64,000 nucleotides of DNA from Chrysomallon squamiferum (lineage: Eukaryota > Mollusca > Gastropoda > Neomphalida > Peltospiridae), in NCBI GenBank assembly GCA_012295275.1, contig CM022679.1:19408342-19472341 (forward strand), given 5' to 3'. A program made the position numbers and the translations under genes. Of the stretch, positions 26,204 through 38,051 are shown one piece after another. The number at the start of each line of letters is the position of its first letter. Position 1 is the stretch's first letter. Under the pieces are notes generated by a model. The model saw nothing but the letters and a program-made list of their open reading frames with translations, was not told the DNA's origin and did not search any database.

Positions 26204-28600
26204 TAGGTACTAAATTTGTATTAGATTATATCTGTTATAAAACTAATAACGCAGTTGCATGACAGAAAAATATCTTGAATCTCAAGTAATATATAGTTTT
26301 TGGATAAAGTTCGTCAGTACATTTATATTTAAATAAATAAATAAGATTTCAACACAGAAGTCATCTTGTGAGTTAAGGGATAAGTTATTAAAACGCATAT
26401 ATAAAAGTTTTAATTAAAGGAAATGAACGTGAAAGAATTTTTTTCAGCTAATTGAATAAGAAGCGCAAAGCATTGCGGTAGAAAGTTTCTTCTCTCGTAA
26501 TTTGTGTTGTTTTTAACTAACTGGAATCACATAAATGCAATATTTCCTAGCGTGCCTACAGATAAAAAGGCCCTTGAAGTAGTTTACATATGAAATGGAT
26601 GGCTGAGTCTAATAGTCATTAATGCAAAAGGTAATGAGGTATCATTAAGAAATCTTTCCTTCCTTCTTAATGCAACATGAATGGGAAGTATTTGCTGTAT
26701 TGGGTGGAAGTGAAATTTTGAAATGAAATTACCTATCTGCATACTGAAGTTTGCTTTAAGAGAGCAGAAACACAACGAAGGGATTGTTTATAATTCGTCT
26801 ATGTCCGTAGAGTTATTTTTTATTTCATCTAGCATGGGTATTACGTTGGTGGACGACTTATAAGTTTTATTTTTTAATGTTATACATTACCGGTGCTATG
26901 ATTTCATCCAAACCTGTCTTTGATCTAACATCTAAATGATTCCTTCATTTGTCTGAACGTCTGTACTTAACGGTCATTGTGTATGCTGCAGTTTGTATGT
27001 TAATTTTCGTTTCAAAACCTCATCTCAAACGAACAGTGATATCCAAACCAAATTAAGATTTTATTGGCTGATTTTATCGATTAACATCAAAAGCACCTTT
27101 ATATACACCTTCTCTTTGAAAAATTGGATGTACCGTGTAAATTTGTTTCACCTCGCCTCAGTAGAGCTCTATAACCATTGATTTACCAGTCATTAAAAGG
27201 AGTAATTGAACATTTTATTTCTGACATAAATGAAAACTCCAAATAAATAAACAAACAAACAAACAAGGAAATAAATAAACAAAAAAATAAACAAACTCAT
27301 AAATAATTTTTTTATAAATATCTACATTTCATAATTGTATATATTTTAAATGAATGCTGGAAAGTGATAAAATTTTCACAGAAATATCATTTTATTACAA
27401 TACAATTTGTTTAAAAGGAGGAAAGAAAAAGATTTTAAAGTTTGATATTATTTGTTTTTAAGAACAAATTCTGGCTTTTTATATTTTGGTCTCTCCTTTC
27501 TGCCAAATCAAATTAATTGGCCATAATGGAACGTTACAGATTTGTCACGTAATTTCTTCTTTTTGATAACATATCTAAAATTTGATACAAAATCGTTAAT
27601 ACTAGAAGAAATAAAGAAGAGAAAGAGAAAGAGAGAGAAAAAAAACATCTCAAGAAGCCAGTTTCAGATAATTCGAATATTTATTATGAGAAAGAAAAGA
27701 TTAACGGTGTCATTTTCATACCGTGTATAGACGACAGTTATCTTAATCGAGAGAATGCTGGGTAATCCGAGATGCAGAAGAGAAAAGAGACGAGTTATAT
27801 TTTGATTGGTTTGTGATCGCAGACGACTGCTACTATAGACGTGCCGCCGTTGGCGAGGCGTGAAGTTAGGGATATACAGACGATATTCCTGTTTGTTGTG
27901 ACATACTCAATGTCGCTCAGGTGAAACCGGCCACGTAGGGGGCACAAAACAGTGCGATAGCTTACACGTTTTAAACGTTTAAATGCTAGATGATGGTGGC
28001 AGGGGAAACATATATGTTATTTCTGTTGGAGCACAAAGCCAGAATTTTCTCATTGAGACATGATTTGATATTTTCTAGCAATACTCGAAACTGTAGTGTG
28101 GGAACGAGTCGTCGTGTTCTTGTCGATTAAAAATGATTTCTTTCTTCCTCTACTCGGCGAAAAGAAACTTGGAAGATTCGTATCGAGGAGTAGCTCTGCT
28201 GCCTGCCTAGATATATGTGAGGTGTTGATTGTTAAAGCCGCAGGTGCTCTCCAGTGTATTGTGTTGTACTGGAGTGAGCCGTCGTGTTACCAACAACTCA
28301 ACGCGGTCGCTTCTGTTTCTCTTATAAGCATTGTACTGACATTAGACAAGCGGCAATTTCAAAGTGACCAGGTGTTACAAACAACGGTGAATGAAAAAGA
28401 AGAAGAAGAAGCACAAATCGACTTACTGAAGGGATACCTTTTATTTTCTTTCTAAAATTATAATAATAATAATAACAATAAACTTCGACACCTTACTGAG
28501 TGAATCCTCGGTAATTACCACATTGTTAGTCTTTATTATGTATTCATGCCACAGCAAATCTGATTAACTAGACCTGTTATGGGGGAGAGAATGGTCCGTC
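26204..28600. other. Upstream flank of ADMP, no gene supported
   Basis: Mostly AT-rich. From about 27730 the base composition becomes clearly less AT-rich up to the ADMP start. A 119-codon open frame at 28096-28455 lies in this part but has no recognisable domain. The shift in composition fits a promoter-proximal region. Confidence 0.4.
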
Positions 28601-28605
28601 ACGGT

Positions 28606-28612
28606 TATAAAG
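28606..28612 (+). promoter_or_regulatory. Candidate TATA box of ADMP
   Basis: TATAAAG lies 96 bp upstream of the ADMP start codon in a G-rich context. A start site about 30 bp downstream would give a 5' leader of roughly 70 nt with no upstream ATG. Inference from position and motif only. Confidence 0.35.
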
Positions 28613-28707
28613 ACCCCTTGCGGTTTGAGTTGGACGGATTATAGGGTGTTCCACAGGGCTATTTTTAAACTTGGTGTGATTTTCTTTTGAGCAGTCCCAC
28701 AGCAAGC

Positions 28708-30321
28708 ATGAAATTCGGCGACACCGCCAGACATACTGGCGCCTCCAATTTTCCCATGTTTTGGACAGCTTTTGTTCTCCTTCTGCAAGTGGTAGGGAGC
28801 CGGGCTGCGAACCGACACAACCAGACGACAGGCTCGAACCCTTCGGATGCTATAAACAGACTTTCCAAACTGTTCGGATTTTCTCGGATTCCTGCAAGAA
28901 TATTTCACCGTTCTCCTCCTCAGTACATGACGGAACTGTACAATACACTGACGGACAGTGGCGGACTTACTAAACAATCCAGCCCGTATGGAGCCGATGT
29001 CGTCCGAAGTTTTCCAGACAAAGGTAAGTCCACAACTTCTCCGAATTTTTAATTGTTTTCGAAAATCTGTTACCCACCTTGGGGTAGTTAGAGAATCGAG
29101 TGTCGTTTCTACTACTTTATCACTAACACCGAACTTCACATTAGTTTAGTATTGATGACGAAATGGAAATAAATTAAATGTCAAATCTAATTCATTCTTT
29201 CTTTCATTAATTCCTTATTCCATCCCTCCTTCCTCACATTCATTTATCTGTTCATTCATCAATCCATACAAGTTGCATTTATACCTTTATTGTTTCATTT
29301 TAGGATTAATGAATTATTTTAACAAACAGCCACACAAAAGAAAATAAAACGCAATTTTTATTCAGCTGTATTTTGATGTTGCAGTCTGATCAAATAAAAG
29401 TATAATAATTCATTTCTAAAATGATGTATTATATATTTATCAAAGTTGTCTAATTTGTAAAAAGGCAGTTGTTTCCGATCATAACTGAAATTTAGAGGCA
29501 GAAAAAAGAAGACAAAAGCCAGATATAATAAAACAATGTTACTAATATAATAGATAACATGCCAAATTATATTCTTAATTGTTTAATATTTCACACATAC
29601 AGCAAAACAGTGGCTCGTAAGCAACCTGGCAGTTTGTAGATTGCGAAATTTCCATTGAAATGAAACTAGTATTTTTTTGTTAAATTAACGGCTTCAACTA
29701 CTACACTAGGAGATTTGTTAACGAAGAGGCGACATTGCAGCACAGCCAGCCAGGTATAACATAATAAGTCTGTAACTTCAATGTAGGTCTTTAGATTTGT
29801 TTCGTCGTTCGAATACATCTCATTTTGCAGGGTTTCAAAGACGATTTAATGTAGTGATGTATGAAATGAAACCAGTGAAAAGACCATCACGACCACACAG
29901 TCTTTTGTTGTAATTTTGTTACTTATATGAACCATGTTTCCAGGTGACTTGCTTTCCACCTGAAAAAAAGTAGCCTTTTTTATCGTAACTTTGTCGATCG
30001 AACAATACTATTTGTTGTTTGTATCAAAACCTTGAATTTAATGTGTTTTTAACTAGAATGTATGTATACATTTATTTCTATTTATGTAATAATATACGCT
30101 TTGAAATTCATTTTTAAAAGTTTTCCTATTTCTGGTCCACATTAATATCTTTACATTTTCAAAGGTATAAAACGTTTAGGTATTTTTAAATTAATATTTT
30201 TATATAGTTGTTATTTTGGTATTAATTGAGATAGTAGCTGTAGTCTTAGCAGTGGCATTAGCCATAGTTCTGGTAGTAGTAGTAGTAATAGAACTAGTAG
30301 TAGTAGTAGTAGTAATAGAAC

Positions 30322-30417
<96 letters not shown>

Positions 30418-31318
30418 CAGCAGCAGCAGCAGCAGTGGTGATGGTGGTGGTAACGGTAGCTGAAAAATGAATTAAACTAAAATTAGTTTGTTATTAATAT
30501 GAAGTGAAATGTGTATGTGGGAGGGTATTTTTATTTTTTATTAATCTCTAATGATGACAATGATAAATAAATGTTAGTAAGTTATTTGATGTGACCGTAG
30601 ATGGGTTGAGTATTATATATATATTTCACAAGGAAATACCTTAATTAAGATCCTAATTTTTGTTTAAATTTGCTGGCTCACAGTTTTTATAAACAAATAC
30701 ATGTTTTAAATGGAGCTCTACATTTCAAATGTGATCGATAAAGACATGCTTAAATAAACAAATTTAACAAGGAACAATAGGGACTTGAGTAATATTATAT
30801 CAAATCGAAACAAAAGTCAAATTTATATTCCAGTTCCAGTCATTACTTATGATAAAACGCCTTTAGCCTTCTGAATTTCTTACAATTTAAACAATAGTTG
30901 TTGTTTTTTTACCATCGGTATTGTTATATATTATGTATAATAACAGATATCTTTTCTCACCTGTGCAAAACGGGTAATAAAAATGCAAAGAGGTTAATGT
31001 TATTGATCAGTAATGTATTGATGTGGTGTGGGTGTTTTATTTAGGAGCACCCAGGTGTAAGAATTAATAAACACGTGCACAACAAGAGTGTTTACTTGAA
31101 TAATTTATTATACAGTTAGTTTCTTTTTAACGCATTCTCTTCACCATTGTCCCCGGATTATATCTGTAAATGGCGGATTATAACTGTCAGTGTTGATGAC
31201 CGTAAACCCAACCCGCTTTGACATTAATCCATTTTTAATCCCCAGTTTTGAATCCACCGAACAAATGTAATTTGTTCATTTGTTTTATTCAAAGGATATC
31301 TTCTTCTTCTTCTTCTTG

Positions 31319-31390
<72 letters not shown>

Positions 31391-32495
31391 GTTGTTGTTG
31401 TTGTTATTAGTTATTAATAGTAGTTCTGATGGTTGCAGTTTACAGCACTAATGATGCGGTAGTAGTGGTTATTGTATTAGTAGTAGTAGTATTGCCAGTG
31501 GTAGTAGTATCAGGCAATTAATTAAAATATTATTAAATGTAAATTATAATTAAAATGTATTTCATATAATGCAGTAAGTCAAAACATTTCGACCATACAG
31601 GGCATCTAACATTATCAGGATGGATTGACAAGAATTTGGACACACATATCATTTTTTTTTAGATATGTCATTCAGCTCTATATTAGTTATTTTTTAATAA
31701 CTATTATAGTGAGCATGTCTCGGTTTCTATACAGAAGAGAAAGTAGCAGTGGTAAATAAAGCCGGGTTTTCCTTTACCTCTGCACAATATGATAATGTTT
31801 TGATTTGTGGATTAAGAGCAAATTTGATCTAAAGCGGCTTTTCCTGTAGATTCCAAACACAGGTGTTAGCTTCTGTTGTATTTAACACGTGGCATTCAAG
31901 GGCAGACATGGGGCTGGTGGTTGTTGTGAAATAATTGTTTTGTGCTAACGTTGATTCCTATATTACTAATGCACATTTAAAAATGAAGGAAGAGGCTGCA
32001 TGTAATTGATATATACAATGAGACATTTGTGTGTATCTATAACCCCTCCCTATTTAAACAACATCTACATAATAACAATAAGGAAAATAAAGCTCTGTTA
32101 TGGATCCACCCTTTAGTAATAGCTGTAACCTCATCTTAATGTAAAGAACACCTGCGTGGCAATGTGTTTTTACGTCCAGCCACTTTTGCAAGTACTTGTA
32201 CTTATTTTCACCTGTCCTGATTAGCTTGTATACACACACACTATACATCAATGGCCTTTTCTATCTTTGGTGTTTTTATCTTTACCTTTTATCTTGCTGT
32301 AAAAAGATACATAATCCGTTTGCTGAGGGAAATATTGTGGAAATTAAAAGCAAATTTACAGCAAGAATATATCCGACAATAATAAATAGAACAATTAATT
32401 AGAAATGTAAAACGAAAGTATATTAATTTTATCACTCTGATGCAACGACAAGTATATTTATAGTGGAGATTTAATAAAACAATAAAAAATAAGGA

Positions 32496-32533
<38 letters not shown>

Positions 32534-32579
32534 TAAACTGAAATCATTCGAAATATTAAATTTTAGTTCATTTTTTATT

Positions 32580-32635
<56 letters not shown>

Positions 32636-33381
32636 TTTAAAGTAACATTTAGTATTATCGGATAAAATAAATTTAATTTTATATTACTAATTGTAATATT
32701 TTTAAATAGCATGTTGTCATCTTGTCATTTAACAACATACTTAGCGACACCCACGACGTAACATACACGACCTCTGCAGCACAATGAAATCGTTTAAGAT
32801 GTTATCGTAACTCTTTTCAAGACAGCAATAGATACATCTGAGATAAAACTTTAAGTAAACACATTATGTGACAGCAAAATCCAGCCTATCTGATATAGCA
32901 GAAACGTAATAAAAACCTAAGCGACCGTGATGAAAAAAGAAAAACTTGAAAATGAAAAAAGAAAAAAACAACAACCGGAGAATCTGACCTTTGTTGTTGA
33001 AGCTGTCAAGTGAATACATTCCTTAGAAGCCTATTTCCTTTACGATATCGGTTATAAAGAAGAAGATAAAGAGGAAAAAAGCTGTATGGGGCCACTTAGA
33101 CTATATCTTGTCCTTTAATCATTCCTATATTGTAAGATGATACTATTTACTTTTTGTTCCACCTTTGGTCCGGGTAGCACTTAGAAAAATAAGTTATCTG
33201 GAATTCTGTTACCAGAATAACACCTCTGACAGAAACCTACTCATCTGTCCCCTCCATATATTTCTAAATATGAATTTAAAATAAAGTAATAATAAAAACA
33301 GAAGTATCTAGTGTGTAGCCTATGGCTATAGTACTGTAGTCATCATCATCAGCATCATCATCATTATCATCATAATCATCG

Positions 33382-33421
<40 letters not shown>

Positions 33422-33553
33422 TATTATTATTATTATCATTATTATTATTATCATTATTATTTTTGTTATTATTATTACATAAAATACCTGTAAACAAAAT
33501 CCACAATTTCTGCGTTTTAAAATTAGCAACAGAAATGTGTTTTTTTTTAAATG

Positions 33554-33595
<42 letters not shown>

Positions 33596-36500
33596 TTTTT
33601 TTGTGTGCTATTTATAGATAGATAGATACATACATACATACATACATACATGGATGTGTGTTATAAATCTAATACCTTTATCATGTTTGTTGGTCGCTTA
33701 GATGAATAAATAAAATGTCATCAAATTAGTGTCCAGATGAATTTATATTTAAGTATAAAACTGAAAGGTGATAATCTTCTTATGCACGTAACATTGTCAG
33801 TTACGAAGAGTTGATTAGCTGGGTAAGTAAATGGATATCTAAAGTTTTATAATAAGAATCGTGACCAGATTTCTTTCTCATTTGGTATTCTGTTTTCTAG
33901 AACTTTTCGTTAATAAATAATAAGCAGCTAGCAAACACAGGTGTCAAATTCGCTAGAAACAAGCACAATGCACGTAATCTAGCCACTCAAACTGCCATCC
34001 CTTATCATGAAGAATACAAATTTAAAAGTTTTTTCCTTGTGTTTCATCAAAAAATGTCACTGCAATGGCCTCTGAACACGCAAGGTTTTGTTTGAAATGA
34101 CCTTTAATTAATGCTTTAAATATTGAAGAAATGCATCTAAATTACAAAGACTTTTTATGATAGTAATCTTTATAGATCAGTTAATTTAGAAGAACTTAAG
34201 GAAATCTTGTTTTATTTAGCAGTCAAATATATGGTTTAAAATTATTTTATTTAACAATATATGGTCAAATATATGGTTTAAAATTATTTTATTTAACAAT
34301 ATATGGTCAAATATATGGTTTAAAATTATTTTATTTAGCAATATATGGTCAAATATATGGTTTAAAATTATTTTATTTAGCAATATATGGTCAAATATAT
34401 GGTTCAAAATTATTTTAATTAGATAGATTATTCTTGTTGACTGTAAGTTTTGGACAGTGGCTGAAACAGGGAACAGTTGTGTGGGTTTTACGACAAGGAT
34501 TGATCGCACATCCTGTCACATCTCAGACACTCAGAACTGATTTAAAATAGTTCCATATTTGTTTGTTTTAACTACCTTGAATATAAATCTGTTTGCCTGT
34601 TGTTGGTTGCTGTGTATGTACGTATGTTTACTGACAAAGTTTACAGTCCATTTACAAATATTTCGATAACCGAGACCCTTGATTTTCTGAACAGAGAACG
34701 CGAATAAGTCTATTTAGATTCTTATAAATATTTTACCTATATTTTATACAGCTTCATAACGAAGTACTATAACATGGACAAAGCATTTATGTGAAGAACA
34801 TTAGATTATGTAAATTATCGACAATAACAATGATTTATAGATTTGAAGTTCACTGGAACGTATAATGTTACAAAATGGCGAAATAACATCACTGAATTTT
34901 TCACAGTACATCTATTCAGTAACAAACAAACTGTTAATGTACAGAAGAAAAAAGATTTACAAAAAAAAAAAAAAAAAAAGGAATGAAAAAGAAAAAAGGA
35001 AAGAAAAAAGAAAAGAGGAGAAAATATAACTTTAAACTGAGTTTATAATAAAGATTTTTTAAACAAAGTCTGCAACATTATATTTTGGTACATTGCGTTT
35101 ATCTTCAAATACAAATTTTTTGACAAGATATAAATTTGACAAACTATAATGTACGAGTGTTAAATTAATGAAGCGACATAATGTATGCAACCCCCTGTGA
35201 TGATTTATGTATCGAACGACCCGCGCTGAACGGAAGCTGTCGTTGCCTTGCGATAAACCAGTATCATCATATGATCTGCTCACGATTGTTGTCGATGTCG
35301 TTAACACCAATGCCTGCACTGCAGAGCATAGCTATAAATCATTTCGTACAAGTGCCTTTTATTTGATTCATAACTTAACTAGATTAGATCATAAGCAGTG
35401 TTTTAACTGCTAATGAACAGAACATTATTTCTCTATACGCTAGCTTTTAATTTTAAGAGAATTTTATAATTTTTTTGTATTTAACAGCATATTTATATTT
35501 CAATTTATATTTCAAATTAACAAGCGGCCTACGTTACAATACCTTTATATATATATACTAATTTTTAATCTTATCATAAATAATCCTTGATCCGGAATAT
35601 TTAAAACATTGTTGCTGAATATAGTCGAATTCTGACAAAAGTTAAAACAATACAATAATCTTCCGCCTGGTGCAAGCTGGCGGGCGGGAAGTGCCAAGAG
35701 TATTACTTGCACGTGCTCGTGTAGATGTTATCTGAGCCTGTCAGTTTTATCGGAAGATCCAAGTCTAAACAGAAAGATCTAAATTAATAAATGATACTTG
35801 TTATAGTGCTTTGCCCCAAAAATGTCAAACAGAAACTTTCTAAAACAACAGAAAATGTTTTCCATATGAGAAATTTCCCTGCAGCAGATTCCTTAATCTA
35901 AAATATGGGATGTAAAAACTTTATTTGGGAGGGCAAACGTAGAAGCGATTTATTTAGTAACAGATGAACAGAAATTGTTGGGGAGGGGCTGAAATATCCT
36001 ACAATAATTCCACTGGATGTTCAAAGCAGAAGAACCCTTCAAGCAGCCTTCCCAGCCTGACATAAACACTCTATTTCTTTCCATCTGTATAGCTAACCAC
36101 AATCTTTCAACTTGCGAATAAAAACCACAAAAAGCCAATAGAAGCCGTATGAAATATCCGTTTTAAAAGATTATCTTTAAGACGTTTTCATTCCAATAAT
36201 ACACGATATTTGTAAACAGGGAGACAAAAGATTATTTCTGCGTCGTCTTAGAGCGTTGTTGTCGAACAAATCGAGCCACCTGTAGCCTGTTCAGCAACTG
36301 TCAAATACCTGCTCTCTGTCCCGCCACTCCGGCCCGCCTCCCATGTCAAGTGGAACACCTGATTTTTAGCGGGTTTTGTGACTCGAGGACTCCGTCGAAA
36401 ACCGTCTCTGGCTACAATAGATCAGTCGAACCATGAAAAACAGAATTAGCCCTATTAACTCCACATGCTGTTATTGGTTTCTGATATAGAAGTCATCTGA

Positions 36501-37677
36501 TTTCTGTTTGTTCGTGTCACATCGATCCGAATTATAAACATATATATAGAATCGTACATTTATATCCAAATTATCTTTTTCACAGAAAGCCTATATTTAA
36601 TATGAAAAAGAATACCCGTTGTAATACCAGTAACTTTACAAAGGACATTCAATAATATGCAATGAAAGGTATTGCAGTATTGCATAATATAAACAGTTAA
36701 CACCGACCACTCCAAAAAAACACACACACACACACACACATATTATATAGTAACTGTCATTTTTACGATTATTTAACTTAAGTGATGAAAAATAGTTATT
36801 TATGTATTGGCCGTTACTAAAGTTGAAAGTAGTGATGCCATGGAGAATTCAGTCCATAATCTGCTAGAGATCAAGTCATTTATTTTTATTTATTTATTTT
36901 TTTAAACGAATGACACTCAAAAGAGAATATTTATTATTTTCTATACCATCAAAAATACCTCACCTTTATATGACAGGTAAAATTGTCATTTTACTAATAA
37001 TTAATTTGATCTTGTAACAGGCATAATTCAGCATATGCTGTAGTTTTTCCGTAACTAATAGTTTGAATAACGTGTATATGTTTACAAAGTAAAATAATGT
37101 TATAATGTTATTTCTTCAGTTAATTATTGGTTTTTGAAAATTCTAATGGCTGTTTTTTTTTGTTTTTTTTTTACATATCATTTAATCTATTCAAAAAAAA
37201 AAAAAAAAAAATTGTTAACGTATTCTTCCATGTAAATTGAGTGAGTATTATTCTGCATCATATAAACATCAATAACTAAATATTACAAAATGAAATATCT
37301 GCTGCGACACGAGAAATATGTGGATCGTCTGCTTGAAAAAACATATTTGAACAAAGTATGGATTATATACATTTTAAACCAAATATCTGAAATGATAAAT
37401 TAATAATAAAAGATACTCTCGCAATGAAACAGGTTATTTTATCGTTTTATCATTTTGTCTTGCTTTGTTTTTAAAAATACATTTATTTAATTTTTCAGAT
37501 TCTGTTCATCAAATGCATTTCCACTACGACATATCTCGCTACAACAACAGTGAGAAAATCCTTGAAAGTGAATTTCACATCTTCAAGATGCGTCCGAAAC
37601 CTTCTCCAACACATGAAGCCAGACCTCCGCATCACATAGAGGTAATTTACATTCAACACACACACACACACACACAC

Positions 37678-37739
<62 letters not shown>

Positions 37740-37981
37740 CACACTAGGAAACAATACAAAAATACTACGCTGGATATGGATATAAAACACTGTTTGAAAA
37801 TAAATTAATTATGCACTTTTAACAGAACTGTAGAGAATGTATCATCAACAAATAAAAAACTATAACTTGAAAAGAAGACAGCATTTCAACAAAATATGAT
37901 AATTTTCACTAAAAATTAATAAATAAATAAAATAAAATAAAACTGAATTGAGATATTATCCTTAATGACATATCACACATA

Positions 37982-38051
<70 letters not shown>

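Larger units (their letters stand above)
29024..37498. other. ADMP intron 1 (8.5 kb)
   Basis: Donor AAAG|GTAAGT and acceptor TTTTTCAG. It is dense in microsatellites (30272-30435, 31321-31389, 32497-32531, 32588-32633, 33340-33478, 33556-33591) and has a 42-bp tandem array. Two GC-richer islands (about 35640-35770 and 36235-36420) stand out from the AT-rich background and are candidate regulatory elements. No coding region was seen. Confidence 0.8.

Noticed and set aside
28096-28455. 119-codon open frame upstream of ADMP
   Set aside because: No recognisable domain, no signal or splice context, and it lies in the less AT-rich promoter-side region where open frames are longer by chance.
30216-30470. 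84-codon Val-rich ORF
   Set aside because: Translation of a GTA microsatellite inside ADMP intron 1.
33276-33529. Asp/Asn- and Met/Ile-rich ORFs
   Set aside because: Translations of the CAT/ATT microsatellite.
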